NCBI GenBank assembly: GCA_016617855.1
Contig: JAECUM010000793.1
Span: 124,001 to 188,000 of the forward strand
Direction of reading: 5' to 3'
Length of the DNA: 64,000 nt
Source of the DNA: Megalonaias nervosa
Lineage: Eukaryota > Mollusca > Bivalvia > Unionida > Unionidae
Shown: positions 1-12,229 of the stretch, piece after piece
How positions within the stretch are numbered: position 1 is the first letter of the stretch
Layout: each line of letters begins with the position of its first letter
The notes under the pieces: model-generated
What the model saw: only the letters and a program-made list of their open reading frames with translations
Told to the model about the DNA's origin: nothing
Databases searched by the model: none
Made by a program: the position numbers and the translations under genes

Positions 1-844
1 TGTTGCAATGCGACGGTAGTCGAGGTACGCCAAAGTATGTTCAAGTAGATTCATGTGGGGGATATGTTTCTTGAATGAAATGAAATGTTGCTTACAGTTC
101 CAATAGGCATAATGTATTTTCATTCTGTTCGTTAAAGAATAATATTTCAACTTAACCCAATTTCGGCATTCCCGGCTTTCATCGCTTTACAGCCAACTGA
201 AATGTAGGCCAACGAAACTTGAAAACTGGTCCATTTCTTTCGTGAGAATTTTAATTTATTAGAGAAAAAGACATCAGGGTAAGTAAAGTCTGACGAAAAC
301 AATATAACTTTACTTTGTAGAAAAGTGTCCTTATTGATTGCCAGTTGTGTGTGATATTCCTGAAAATTTGACTTTCGTTACACTGTTAGTCGACGTCAAA
401 ACATGCTACACAGCGCTGTTAGTTAGGCAGTAAGACCCATCACCCCCCCCCCAACAAAAATATTGGGTGATGTGTCTTACGTTGTAGGACCACTTCCCAT
501 GTACAACAGGTGCTTGGAATAAAGTACCATCAATAATTGCACAAATTCCTGACTTGGTATCTCACAAGCAGGAGCTTTCCAAAATCACATTCTAATAAAC
601 TAGCCAGCTGCAAGTAAGACCTAATGATTCTCAGGGCTGTGGTGGTTGAGCTTCATTATCTCATCACTGCTACGGTAGCCGGATTTGTCTGAGTATGAAG
701 GAGCAAAACTGTACACTAACACTCTTTTGCTTTTTTCTGCCTTTCCTATCATTACTCTTCTGACTGTTCTATTGCTACTGTTTTTACTTTATCTTTGACC
801 ATGTAACACTCGTTGCTTAACAGTGGAGTGTGACTCAACATATT
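1..844. other. No gene seen
   Basis: AT-rich sequence without a supportable ORF or splice-flanked exon. It holds a short C run near 441-451. This may be part of a PRIM2 5' intron or flanking DNA; the sequence does not decide. Confidence 0.4.
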
Positions 845-1067
845 TATAGACAAAGCTGACATTAGCGTATTTACTATGTATATAGAAATGTTTTAATGTT
901 CTGTTAACATTCAGCATTAAGAATAAGTAGACTTTTTCTATGTTTCAGGTGCTTCTGAAGCCTTTCTGTGCCTTTTCATCAAGTGGGGGCCCCTATATTT
1001 TTGCATGAAATACCAGATTCTCGACTTGTACAGTTTGAAATTGCATGTAGCTCTTAAAACTAATTGT

Positions 1068-2786
1068 CAGGGTTCCCACGCTATCGGGAAAAGTCGGGAG
1101 AAATGATAACTTTTGCCTGACTGTAAAAAGTCCTTGAATTTTGCAAATATTGATGAAAGTTGGGAAAAACCCAGGAATTTTCCAGCACTACTTGACGCCC
1201 GAAACAATCACATGATTGAGACGTAACTAAACTGATCTCGAGTTAAATTTATCAAGTTCTAACTAGAATATTCGGAGGGTGCAGTATGGATCATTTGGGT
1301 GCTTGCAATAAACATTATATGCTGAGTCAATCCAAACGCTCAGTGGATTAGATTCGTCTAGCAGACTTTTATTTTCAAAGTCAGCTCGATATCCATATCT
1401 TCCTTACGTGGAAGATATAAAAACCAGTCTAGCATCTCAAGAGGCCAACATGGTGGTGGCAAAGCGTAGTCGCTTACCGGATGGCCTAGCAAACTTTAAA
1501 TGTTAGATCAAATTGATACATGCATGCGTGAAATCAATATGAAAATTACTTATTTTCTCAGAAATTGTGAATTAAAATCATTATGTCTTAATCTGCTGAA
1601 AGACAAGATAAAACTATGACGTTGATGAAATGTGACCTGGTACTCTCGATTTACGTTGCTAGTCGCATGAGTACACAAATCTAACAACCCACATTTTCAA
1701 ATGTTGTAGAGAAAAAAATGAAAAAATATTAAATGAAAGTCATATATTGGTTGTAATAAAATTACAAAAACGAAAGAACACAAAATTCTCCATATTTATA
1801 TGTTCCAAGAACAACTTCTGGAGTTTTGTTGTATTGTGTGACTACCACGTTGACACGTGCTCTCCGCTTGATAAATCAGACTGGCCAGATTGCTGGTTTT
1901 CACAGAAAGTATCAGACTTTAATATACAGTAATTGAATTTCTGTACAACAACATTATAAAGGAGTTTGTTGATATCACGTGACTATTGGACTTCTGATGT
2001 TGTCATTTGAGATTTGTGAAATCATGTGACTAGTAATGCAGATGGCTAGTACCAGGTCAGGTTTCATCTGTGCCGTAGTTTTGATTAGTCGGTCAACGGA
2101 AAAGACATAACAATTATAGTACTTGCCATTTCTGAGAAAATAAATAATTTTCCTATTGATTTCATGCAGGTATGAGTCAATATAACATAAGTAAATTTTC
2201 TAGGCCTGCTATATGTCACTACTGCACAGTGGCGGCAAATTCCAAATTTTCGATTTGCAGTTGCAATGAGCCCACACCCCAATCTAAATGTCCAAATATG
2301 AAAAATGGGGTGGGAATATTCTGAGGAAACTTGGATTAGAAAACGGACTGCTATTCGTTTTAAGCCAAATTTGTAGTTCAGATTGTTGAATCTCAGAGCT
2401 GAAATGAGAAACTGTCATCCCTTGTATTATATTAAAAAACTATATGAGCCCCTGTATCAGTACAGGTTTGGGGACTGCTTTAACCAATTACAGGAAGACC
2501 AGTTGATTTTAAAGAAAATTCAGTCCTTGTTTATACAGCAGTATATAATTTTGAAGGTCTTTTGTCAAAATTTAAATCAAACCTTTTGAAAATGTTTTTT
2601 TAAATGATGGATTTTTAACCAGATCGTCTTGAGGAGATTAGGTTGTTTGAGAAATCTTGTTTGGGATTTTATTGGCACGGATAAATTCAGGGTTAAACTC
2701 TTTTCATTACAAGAGAAGATTCTAAGTATTTGCGTTTATTGTTTGTTTTTTTTTTATATACTGTAATAGGAAATGTTACTTTCTAT

Positions 2787-2839
<53 letters not shown>

Positions 2840-3233
2840 CTATGGAATGCTTTAGAATTAAAGGTGTGAAAGGAAACAAAACATAATTTATGTTCTATGT
2901 TGTTCCCACTTAGCAACATAATGCAGGTCAGCAAAATAAAGTTTGAGTTTTTATTCTGTACATTGAAATGACTTTACATGCCAATTTATAGGAATATGAT
3001 CAAACTTGTTTCGTGTGATACATTTTGTGGTTCTGTACATGATCATCTTTTCTGACTTATATGTTTTGGAGAGTCTTGAAAGAGAAACATCTTTAGATTT
3101 AGAAAATGCATGTTTCATGATCTAGAATGTTCTTTAATTCCATTCAGTAATGGTTATATGTGAACCTTGAAAAAATTAATTTCATCCTGGAAATGACCTG
3201 GAAATTTATCTTTAGAAAAGCGTGGGAACCATG
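1068..3233. mobile_element. DNA transposon, CAGGGTTCCCACGC family, copy 1
   Basis: A 2166-bp element. The left end reads CAGGGTTCCCACGC and the right end is the complement of CATGGTTCCCACGC. It is flanked by a perfect 6-bp target duplication AATTGT (1062-1067 and 3234-3239). The duplicated segment at about 5855 shows the unoccupied site. It has no transposase-length ORF, so it is non-autonomous. It carries an internal inverted repeat (about 1530-1640 against 2045-2180) and a TA microsatellite at 2790-2837. It is homologous along its length to 60476-62785. TIRs starting with CAG suggest the hAT superfamily, but hAT usually gives 8-bp duplications. Confidence 0.9.
2790..2837. repeat. (TA)n microsatellite
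   Basis: About 24 TA units inside the transposon at 1068-3233. The sister copy at 60476-62785 lacks the expansion. Confidence 0.95.
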
Positions 3234-3759
3234 AATTGTGCATATACATTACACTGTATTTGTAAATATGCATTGATCTGAAATACAATTTGGTAAGTTG
3301 CTAGTTTAAAATATTCACATATGTTTGGTACATTTTCACATCTTTAAAATCAAATAAGTGACCACCCCCACCCTGAAAAATAATTCTGAGTTATTTTGAG
3401 CAATATCATACAGTTCATTAAGCAAAGGCAAATGTTAAAATGAATTGGAGAGAGAAGGAAGTGGGACAGATTTGGTTCTCTAAAAATATTTATGATTATG
3501 TTTTTTCAACAGAAATATTATTTTTAGCCAATAGTCATATTGATGTTTGCAACAAATGACATGAATTGTTTTCTTTTCTTCCAAATTCTGCCAAATGATT
3601 TAACTTTTACTGCGTATTCACTATTACTAAATATGAAAAGTTTGATTTTCCAGCATCTTTAGATGAGAATCTTACCTAGATTAACAGTGATAATATCTTG
3701 GTAATTCTCAGTCATATGTTGAGTCAAGCCTCGAAAGAACATTACACGTCAAACAACTG

Positions 3760-5340
3760 TACAAAATTTTTAAAATAAATTTAGTATATTAATATAATGA
3801 CTAACATAATGATTTAGGTATAAACATCTGCTTTTTTTAAATGAAGTTTTTGAACCCGATTGATGTTATGTTGTCTTTCTTTACATTTTTATATAGCCAC
3901 ATGCCAGGAAGAGTTAAGTTCTAGCTCAGGGGTGCAGAAATTTTGTCAGTGAAATTGTCCACGGACAAATTCAAAAGTTGAATTGTCCATATAAAAGATC
4001 CACATGTCGGTATAGTGGAAGACAGGATTGTTAAAATGTTTTCTTTTATCAATTTAAACGCATGCATGTAAAATATACTGGATATTTCAACTCGCCTTAT
4101 TTTTTTTATTTTTTTTTGGGACTTTTTTATAATCGGTCGGTAAATTGAACAAGAATGCATTTGTGGTCTATAACTGCTGAATCAGCATCTGAAATGATGG
4201 CTATGAATTTTATCCTTGACATTTTTCAGTAGGACATCTAATATACTGTTGATTAACTCTATGCATGCAGTTCTGTTGATGTGATCAGTTCTAAATTCAA
4301 GTTCATTTTTTTATTTCAACTTTCATAAAGAAATTCATAATCTGAAAAAGAATTGCTCAGCTTTGCTATGGCATATTATGTGTTAAACAGCCACTTGTAA
4401 TTCTTGGTTTGGCTCACACTGCATTTATTGATTACTCTGTCAAGTTCACCTGCAACTTCAATTTTCTCAGATTTGGCCTTTTCATTGTCAGATTTTAACT
4501 GACTTAAATTGTGCTTTGGATTTTTGTGGTGTGCTGAGTGTCTTTCCTTGTGATTACCAGTCCTGGATTATCTGCAGTTGTGATACATATATGTATCTAA
4601 TATATTTCTTACATGTATTATAGTTAAAGTCACACAGGTCAGTCATGCAATCATTATCAACTATTTCAGTAACAGGTGTCATTTTGTTAGAATCTGATTA
4701 CACATACCTTTAAATGGTGATTATTCACTTTTTTGGGATCCTCCTACATCCATAATCCTTGGAAGGTCATTATTTACACACCCCAAAACACATGGCAAAG
4801 CTCAATGTTAAAGTACATGGACATTTGTGGATGAGGTCAACCTAAATGTGTGACACAGTACAAGCTGAATTGAATGTTGCATGCTATGATGTCACAAAGG
4901 AGGCTTTGCATGTTGAACACGAAGAAAGCTATGCATGCTGAAAATAAAATTTATATTACCCTATATATTGTGATGAGTAGACCTGACATTATCTTTTCAT
5001 CACCTAGTTTAGTATCTGGCCACCATTGTAAAAGTCTATAGTGATAATATTGGTCTTTGGTTAATTTTTAGAAATGTATGACCTGATGCTATTTTACCAG
5101 ACACCCCCCTCCAAAAAAAACCCCATTTTGGCATGAAATACCATATTCTTGGGTCATATAAAAGTTGAAAGTAAATGTTACTTATAGAATGAAATGTTTT
5201 CTCCATAATGTGAATGTCTGATTAAAACTTGAAACCATCTTTGTGATAACTTTTGACATAAATTGACCAGCAGTTTCAAACGTGCAGCATCCACCATTTT
5301 GAATATTGGTCTTTATTCACTTTTTGCAAATTTTTGACCT
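3760..5340. other. No gene seen
   Basis: AT-rich intergenic or intronic sequence. A minus-strand ORF at 3921-4160 has low-complexity lysine and isoleucine content and no recognisable domain. Confidence 0.4.
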
Positions 5341-5461
5341 GATGCTTTTTTAAAGCTGAAATTTGCATATTTTCTAAATATGGTTATTTAGAAATGTTTT
5401 TGAATATTCAGCTTTAAGAATAAATTTACATGTCTATATTCCAGGAAATTCTGAAGCCTTT

Positions 5462-5600
5462 CTGTGCTTGCCGGTAGCTTCTTGTGGGTTGGTGGTTCTT
5501 TCCAGGGTTTTCCTGGGTTCTTCCTCCACCATTTATACTGGCTGCCATGTATAGCCTATCTTGTGCTCAAAAATGGCGTTAAACCCTATAATAACAAACA
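5462..5600 (+). mobile_element. SINE fragment (3' part)
   Basis: The text from GCCGGTAGCTTCTTGTGG to AAAATGGCGTTAAACCC and an AACAAACA tail matches the 3' body of the complete tRNA-derived SINE at 36527-36782. The tRNA-like head is missing, as expected for 5' truncation on reverse transcription. Confidence 0.8.
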
Positions 5601-5654
5601 CATATCTTCGATCATTTTTTGACATTTGCTAATTCTTGACCGCATGTTATTTCA

Positions 5655-7120
5655 AACTGAAAATTTGCATATCTTTTACATACGGTTATTTAGAAATGTT
5701 GGTGAACATTCAGCTTTAAGAACAAAATTAGTTTTTCTATGTTACAGGTATTTCTGAAGCATTTCTGTGCTTTTTTTATCAGGTGCCTCCCTCCCCATTT
5801 TTGCATGAATATATTCTTGAATCTTGCTCAACTTGAAATTATGTTGCTCTAAAAACCAATGCATATTCATTAGTGTCTTGTACATATATAGAGTGATCTG
5901 AAATCACAGTTAGTCTGTCTTCATATCTTTAAAATAAATTCAACAACAACAAAAAAATAATTCTGATCATTCTGATGAACAAGAACTGCAAACCTTAGTG
6001 AACCATCTGAACTAAGCATCACTAAGGTATGAGATGGAGATCAGTGCTGAAAAGACTAAGCTAATGACAAACATCCAAAAAGAAATAAGAGTAAATGGAC
6101 AGAAGCTGGGCACAGTGACAAGCTTCAAGTGACTAGGTGCTATTGCCTCTGATGAAGAGTCCAAACCTGAGGGTTTTTTCCAAATTTTGCCGACAACAGC
6201 TAATGCTGGCTAGGCTGAAGTCTATTTGGGGGGGACAGCAACATCATGCTTGGGTCCAGGATCAAGTTTCTGCACTTCCTCATCATGTGAGACATTGACC
6301 ATAAAAGCAGAACTAGAGAGAATAATCCATGCCAGAGATGAGATGTCATTGAAGGATTCTGAACATCTCATACTTAGACCACATTTCTAATGAGGAGGTA
6401 TGCACAAGAATCCAAAGTGCAGTTGGATCATATGAAGATCTGCTCACCACTGTAAAGACACGCAAACTAAGATGTTGTGGTGATGCCTTACATTCATCTG
6501 GCCTGTCAATGACAATCCTACAGGACACGGTGAGAGGAAAGAGAAAACAAGGCCGACAGAAGAAGACATGGGAAGATAACACCAAAGAGTGGGCAGGCAT
6601 TGACTTTGCAAAGTTGATTGGACAGGCATTAACTTTGCAAAGTCACAAAGATCAATGGACAACAGGGCAAAATGGAGAGAGATTGTTGCAGAGTCATCAG
6701 TGATGACCAGGAGACAGGTTACAGGAGAAATGAAAATGATCATTATTTTGAGATTATGAAATAGAGGCAAGTGTTAAAATGTGGAACTGCAGAGGGAAGG
6801 AACTGGTGCTAAGTTCTCAAGAAATATTTATGATTATGCTTTCTTTAATAGAGATACAATTTAGTTAGATTTTCTGTTCTTTGTTATGACAGTATTCATA
6901 TTGATATTAACCAACAATGACATGGATTGGTTCTCTTTTCTTCCAAATTTTGCAAAATTGTTTAACTTTTACGTCTAATTCTAATTCCTGTATTAAAGAT
7001 GAAAATTGTGACTTGAATAACAGTGTGTCTAGATAAGAGTCTTACCTGGGGTAGATGGCCTAACATGGATAATTCTAAGGAAGATATGTGAATTCTCACC
7101 TTGAAAATACATTATACAGT
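5655..7120. repeat. Segmental duplication, copy 2 (split by a LINE fragment)
   Basis: Second copy of the duplicated segment described for 845-3760, interrupted at 5972-6736 by a LINE 3' fragment. The join around 5855 (a CCAAT followed by GCATATTCATTAG) is the unoccupied equivalent of the transposon insertion site in copy 1. Confidence 0.75.
5972..6736 (+). mobile_element. LINE 3' fragment (RTE-like RT C-terminus)
   Basis: A + strand conceptual translation interrupted by stops contains EISAEKTKLMTN, VNGQKLGTVTSFK with LGAI, a TAELE-like patch, and RGKRKQGRQKKTWEDNTKEW. This is the C-terminal part of reverse transcriptases of non-LTR retrotransposons common in invertebrates. TGATCATT flanks both sides (5964-5971, 6737-6744) as a target duplication. 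The comparison copy of the segmental duplication lacks the insert. 5' truncated and decayed. Confidence 0.82.
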
Positions 7121-7189
7121 GTATTGTATATTTAATTTTGATTGTTTGTTGGCTTTTCTCCATGATTATATGTTATGTATACGTGTATT

Positions 7190-8003
7190 TTGTAACTGAC
7201 CTTAGTCCAAAATCAAGTTAATGGTCTGCCAGACCAGTGACATTTATTTTATAAACAACATAATATGTAGCTAATATTTCTCTATGATTATCGATTAAAT
7301 ATTCAGATAATTACGAAAGGAAGTGACATACTTCTATATGAATGTAAGATATTAGTTTTTCACTTGGAAATTCCTGAATTTGTTGGCAACTTTGAATGTT
7401 TTAGGGAGGAGACTGACATATTCTGGCTCTTTTGTTGTCTTAGCTTTAGTGGACCTAGATTCTGGTTCTATTATTGTGTCTTTGTTTTTTATGTCAATGT
7501 TGTTTGCTTGAAAAATTACTCATTCCTACTTTAACATCCAAAATGGAATCAGTCTTTTTGTTGAGTTCAATTTTTTATTTGGGTGGATTTATTTAAATTA
7601 TTCACTGGAATTACAAAGTGCTCATTAATACTTCTTGGACAAAGTCATTAATTTGGAATTATAGTGAATTCATTCAAGGACAGTTTGGATTATATTTTTG
7701 TGATACATCAAAAGACTTAACACACTGCAACATTCCAGGCCATTAGTACAAATAAGACTACAGTTACATCAACACATTCAGTATTAGAATTAATTTGGAA
7801 CACCACCAGAATTCAATTGAAATTCTATACATTTGGACTTTTTTTTTTAGAACTTTTAGGACTATCTGGGATTTAATTCACAATACTGTAAGTTCTTTTT
7901 AAATTTTCACTTTGTATTCTGTAAAAATAAATTATTGGTTGAATTTTACCAAACTTGTTGCTTTTCACTTTTTTTCTGTTACTTTAAGATCATGTGTGAG
8001 GCT
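7190..8003 (+). mobile_element. Decayed solo-LTR-like copy
   Basis: Shares blocks with 50680-51697: TCCAAAATCAAGTT, GGTGGATTTATT, CTTCTTGGACA, GGACTATCTGGGATTTAATT, AATACTGTAAGTTC. It shares a weaker 3' part (AAATAAATTATT, CTTGTTG, TTTTCTGTTACTTT) with the LTRs of the 38186-44731 retrotransposon. No internal domain is attached, so it is a solo LTR or a remnant. Ends are approximate. Confidence 0.6.
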
Positions 8004-8694
8004 TCACCCCAGCAACAGTCTGAATTAGATTTTGTATGAGAGGAACATTATCGACATGGGTGCAAATATAGTGGTATGGGGTTCTTTATTTATCATAAAC
8101 AGATTAGTGTTAAGATGGCAGTACATCTAAAGTATCAGAACCTAAATGTTGACTGGTCAGTGTGTAACTTTATTTTGCAACATTTTTGCAAGTTGCAAAT
8201 TAGTGAATTCCATACACTGTGATAGCTCCATACAAGACAATGGCATATTTGACTGCTGAACAACTGTAACAATCCAAGCATCATCAAACCCATCATTGAA
8301 ATATTTACAATTTTAATGGGAAAAAGGGTTATATCCTACCCAGTTGCAACAATCTTCATATATGCCTCCTATGTAAGAAACATGCTCAGAAAATTGGTCC
8401 AAAAAATTATTGACAATCAGGAATAAGAGTTCCTTCAAAATGAGCAATTAATTTAAAAACTTTCAATGATTTTCAAAATCTGTTAATGTTGTTACACCGT
8501 AACTGTTTCTTCACGACCACCCAGATAAGAATTTTGTCTTGAATTTAATTTTGTGCCTTGGCTTTGGATTTGATAAAGAGCTCGGTGACTTGCATAAACT
8601 TTCAAATTATTTATTGAATTTATAAACTGGACCTGTAATTTTGGAAACTATTGTCCTGGGCTCTTATCTTCAAAATCCTTCCATAAAATCATTT

Positions 8695-8698
<4 letters not shown>
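8004..8698. other. No gene seen
   Basis: AT-rich sequence without recognisable coding or repeat structure, ending at the TA microsatellite before the first PRIM2 exon in the window. Confidence 0.4.

Positions 8699-8750
<52 letters not shown>
8699..8750. repeat. (TA)n microsatellite
   Basis: About 26 TA units ending 36 bp before the PRIM2 exon that starts at 8787. Confidence 0.95.
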
Positions 8751-8753
<3 letters not shown>

Positions 8754-8786
8754 ACACAGCTGAATCAATCAATTTCTCTTTTTCAG

Positions 8787-8896
8787 TTTTGAAGGTTATT
8801 GAAACGGCTGGCGCCAAATATGTGAAAGGCTCTGAAAAGTACAATGATCATGTGGAATTGGAGATTCGCAAGACCCCATTCAAAAGGCTTTTAAAG
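8787..8896 (+). CDS. PRIM2: PRIM2 exon (N-terminal helical region)
   Basis: A pyrimidine-rich acceptor ends at 8786 and a GTGAGA donor starts at 8897. The exon begins with two bases of a split codon and then encodes 36 residues, including the p58 signature YVKG and a lysine-rich end FKRLLK. This matches human p58 just after its DRVK segment. A TA microsatellite lies only about 36 bp upstream of the acceptor. The upstream exon that supplies the split codon is not visible. Confidence 0.9.
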
Positions 8897-9033
8897 GTGA
8901 GAAAAGATGTGTGCATAGAAGTATTTATTACGTTTAATATTATATTTATGCAGGCATTAGATGTTCTTGCAGAGTAAGAACATAGAGGATTCTGGATCTT
9001 TTTGTAAAAGTAAACTAGCTGAATTTTGATCTC

Positions 9034-9662
9034 AGTGACCAATGTACAGCACACCCAGGTTGTTAATTACATGCTTGATTTAATGACCAATGTACATCAC
9101 ACCAAGGTTGTTAATTACATGCTTGATTCAAGGACCAATATACATCACACTAAGGTAGTTAATTACATGCTTGATTCAATGACCAATGTATATCACACCA
9201 AGGTTGTTTATTACATGCTTGATTCAATGACCAATGTACGTCACACAAAGGTTGTTGATTACATGCTTGATTGAATGACCAAAGTACGTCACACCGAGGT
9301 TGTTAATTACATGCTTGATTCAATGACCAATGTATATCACACTAAGGTTGTTTATTACATGCTTGATTCAATGACCAAAATACGTCACACCAAGGTTGTT
9401 AATTATATGCTTGATTGAATGGCCAAAGTACGTCACACCGAGGTTGTTAATTATATGCTTGATTGAATGACCAAAATACGTCACACCAAGGTTGTTTATT
9501 ACATGCTTGATTCAATGACCAAAATACGTCACACCAAGGTTGTTTATTACATGCTTGATTCAATGACCAATGTATGTCACACCAAGGTTGTTTATTACAT
9601 GCTTGATTCAATGACCAAAGTACGTCACACCGAGGTTGTTAATTACATGCTTGATTTAATGA
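9034..9662. repeat. 48-bp minisatellite, about 13 units
   Basis: Tandem units of the type ATGACCAATGTACATCACAC followed by CAAGGTTGTTAATTACATGC and TTGATTCA. Because 48 is a multiple of three, the array stays open in one frame and yields spurious 16-residue repeat ORFs (MTNVHHTKVVNYMLDS type). There is no splice or start context to support coding. Confidence 0.92.
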
Positions 9663-10607
9663 GGCTTAATCATCATGGAAATTTCTCTGATTCTAATGGG
9701 TGTGTATTCAATATTTGGAATTAATCAGCAGTAACCCTTGAGCAAGGTGCATCTTCTGATCTAATGGGTGTGTATTCAATATTTGGAATTAATCAGCGGT
9801 AACCCTTGAGCATTGTACATCTAGGAAACATTTATAAAAAAAACAAAATGATTATAGATAACAGACTGATTCTTTCTTTATGCTTTTTTATTTTTTTTAA
9901 TATAGTTTTAGTGTATGCTTTGTTGAATTAAGAATTATGTCACTCAGAATATTAACAAAAACACTGCAGATCATAAACAATATATAAATGACATTCTGTA
10001 AGAAATCGGATACTTTCAAACTCTTAATACATATTACCTTGCCAACCCGTTAAAATTATAGAAAATTTTTTTGTTCTTAGTGAATAATTAAAGTTCATGG
10101 ATTGGGTGACAATACTGGAATTTTTCACTAACAACATTTATTCACTGAATATTTATTTGAAAATTTATATTTCTACTGGAGTTGAAGGAGTATAGTGTGG
10201 TATATGTTTTAGTAACAGTAACTTGCCGATATGAAATTAAAAGTAATTATTTGCAAAATTTTGTGGATCAGATACACAACAGCCATACAAATAATTATAA
10301 ATTGTGGCTGTCTTTTCAAACGAGATACATGGTATGGGCATAGCTTCCTGAAGTTGGAACTAATGAAGATGTGCAAGCCTGATGCTTTGATGTCAGCGTT
10401 CATATAGTTAAAATGAATGTCATTTAATTCTTTGTCATCTATGTAAAAGCCATTTTGAACTTTCATCAGTGGGTTCAACAAATTTAGTGATTTTGCTGAC
10501 AAATGGGGTGCTGTTACGTTGACAGGTGTCATGCAGAGCATTGATTTGTTGAAGGCTGATATATTACGGATGTCAGTTGCCTTTTTCAGGTGGAAGGCAA
10601 ACAGGTA
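9663..10607. other. Short duplication, otherwise no gene seen
   Basis: A segment of about 64 bp containing GGGTGTGTATTCAATATTTG and AACCCTTGAGCA occurs twice in tandem (about 9690-9815). The rest is AT-rich. A 110-codon minus-strand ORF at 10209-10541 has no recognised domain and no support. Confidence 0.5.
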
Positions 10608-10622
10608 GATACAGAAGAGAAG

Positions 10623-10930
10623 TGTGTATGATTTAGATTTTTTAACGTAGCTTTAACAATTTTCAGTCATCGATGTCTGCAGTGTGACAGTTTATAGTGA
10701 TGTTTTGCACTGGGACATCATGCCGCAGACATGTAGCATGATGTCCCACCCAGTCACATTATCCTGACATCAGGCCAACCGGTCCTAACCTAACCTCTTA
10801 ATGCTGAGCGCCAAGCGAGGCAGCTGTTAGTACCATTTTTGAAATTCTTTGTTATGACTCGACTGTGGTTTGAACCCGTGACCACCCGCATCCGAGGCGG
10901 ATGCTCTACCACTAGGCCACCGGAGCGGTC
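10623..10930 (-). mobile_element. tRNA-derived SINE, complete
   Basis: Read on the minus strand, the head carries a tRNA-like A box (TGGCCTAGTGG) and B box (GGTTCAAACC). The body contains the 11-bp inverted repeat GGGACATCATG / CATGATGTCCC around a 14-base loop. A 15-bp target duplication GATACAGAAGAGAAG flanks it exactly (10608-10622, 10931-10945). A 5'-truncated relative is at 51129-51372. It is distinct from the SINE at 36527-36782. Confidence 0.92.
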
Positions 10931-10945
10931 GATACAGAAGAGAAG

Positions 10946-11954
10946 GGAACAATCAATGGACTTGGAAATAAAGGGGAAAAATAAAAAGAAAAACATGTGA
11001 AAGCAAAAGTTGCAGCTGAAGGTGAATGTAGAGCAGTGTTAAATATTTGGGTCCAGTTACAGTGATTTTATTATCATTGGCATTTCATATTTCATCACAT
11101 TTGTTTATATCTTTATTATGTTTATTTTTGTTTCTTGTATTTCAGTTATTGACTGAAAGCAGAACACTTGATACTGATAATAGTACTTGAAAACTGAAAC
11201 TGGTCATTAAAAAACAATTCATTTCAGTTCTACTGTATGAACACAGTATTACGAACAATATTTTCTTGATATGAACCATTCTAGTGTATAGTTTGTACTG
11301 GGTAACTGTAAAACAAGATGTTTTCTTGAAGATATGTTGTAAACTGACATAGTGCTGCATATTTTTTTTTTCTAATTTCCTCCAAATTTTGACCGTTTTT
11401 GCCCTCTTTGACAAGCATTTTTTATCAGAAAAAAATTAAACAATATGCCTATAACTTTTCATAAGTAGATATCCACCCATGTCTGTATTGGCAACAGCAG
11501 TGTCCAAAGTCTCAACATGTGAAAGATGTTATGTAAATTTTGGTTGCCATATTATGATCCTGAAGGTCACTAGAGGGCAACCAGTTTACAATTTTTGCTT
11601 ACCAATTCTGAATTTTGAATAAATCTTGGGAATTCTGGTATCCATAAATTATAAAGTTTTAAATGATATAAATATATCTGTATAATTTTTGATGAATTGA
11701 AGCTGTATATTTTTAGATTTAATAAAAGATAAGGATACAGGCTTGTTCCTAGCAGTCAGCAATGAATGTATCCAACTTTCAAATCAACTTAAAAATGGTT
11801 AAAGTTTTGTTGTCATGAAAACTCATCAAGGTTGCATTGAAAGTAAACCAGTAAAACAAAAATACAATTGCTTCTGATCTAGTGTGTCCCTTAGAAGTGC
11901 AATTTGAGAGTAATAATTCTCCTTGGTGTCAGAACTGTGGGTCAGACTGAGGAA
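10946..11954. other. No gene seen
   Basis: Intronic AT-rich sequence with no recognisable element. Confidence 0.4.
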
Positions 11955-12112
11955 AAAATAAACTTGGGTATCCAAACTGGGGGTAAAATAAACTTGGGTA
12001 TCCAAACTGGGGTAAAATAAACTAGGGTATCCAAACTGGGGGTAAAATAAACTTGGGTATCCAAACTGGGGGTAAAATAAACTTGGGTATCCAAACTGGG
12101 GGTAAAATTAAA
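11955..12112. repeat. 30-bp minisatellite, about 5 units
   Basis: Units of AACTTGGGTATCCAAACTGG followed by GGGTAAAATA. The in-frame period creates spurious ORFs on both strands. Confidence 0.92.
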
Positions 12113-12229
12113 AAAACGAGGGTCTCTAAAGCACAAATGAGGGTAAAGGGAAAAACTGCTGGTCTGCAAATTGATCCAAGTTTTCCATTTTGGAAGACCG
12201 CCACCTTGCCAGCTGAATTAATTGAACCT

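Larger units (their letters stand above)
845..3760. repeat. Segmental duplication, copy 1 (split by a transposon)
   Basis: The unique parts 845-1067 and 3234-3760 together align in order with 5655-5963 and 6745-7120. Shared landmarks are TCAGCATTAAGAAYAA-like text, a CTGAAGCCTTTCTGTGC-like motif, a TGCATGAA motif, a TATTTATGATTATG motif, and the TCTTTTCTTCCAAATT motif. Copy 1 is interrupted by the 2166-bp transposon at 1068-3233. A third, partial copy of the left end lies near 5350-5460. Confidence 0.75.

Noticed and set aside
441..451. C run as a regulatory G-quadruplex
   Set aside because: Only one run and no spaced G tracts.
4080..4130. T-rich tract as a terminator
   Set aside because: Eukaryotic context; simple low-complexity sequence.
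1..8786. Search for the PRIM2 first exon and promoter
   Set aside because: No N-terminal p58 motif or convincing promoter was recognised. A short, poorly conserved exon could be missed.
9034..9662. CRISPR-like regular repeats (also at 12957, 20288, 45440, 59204)
   Set aside because: The units are head-to-tail with no unique spacers, and the genome is eukaryotic. They are minisatellites.
10209..10541. 110-codon minus-strand ORF as a gene
   Set aside because: No domain, no splice or promoter context, and composition like the surrounding AT-rich intron.
10860..10930. tRNA gene on the minus strand
   Set aside because: Good A and B boxes, but it is the head of a SINE with a 15-bp target duplication, not a free-standing tRNA.
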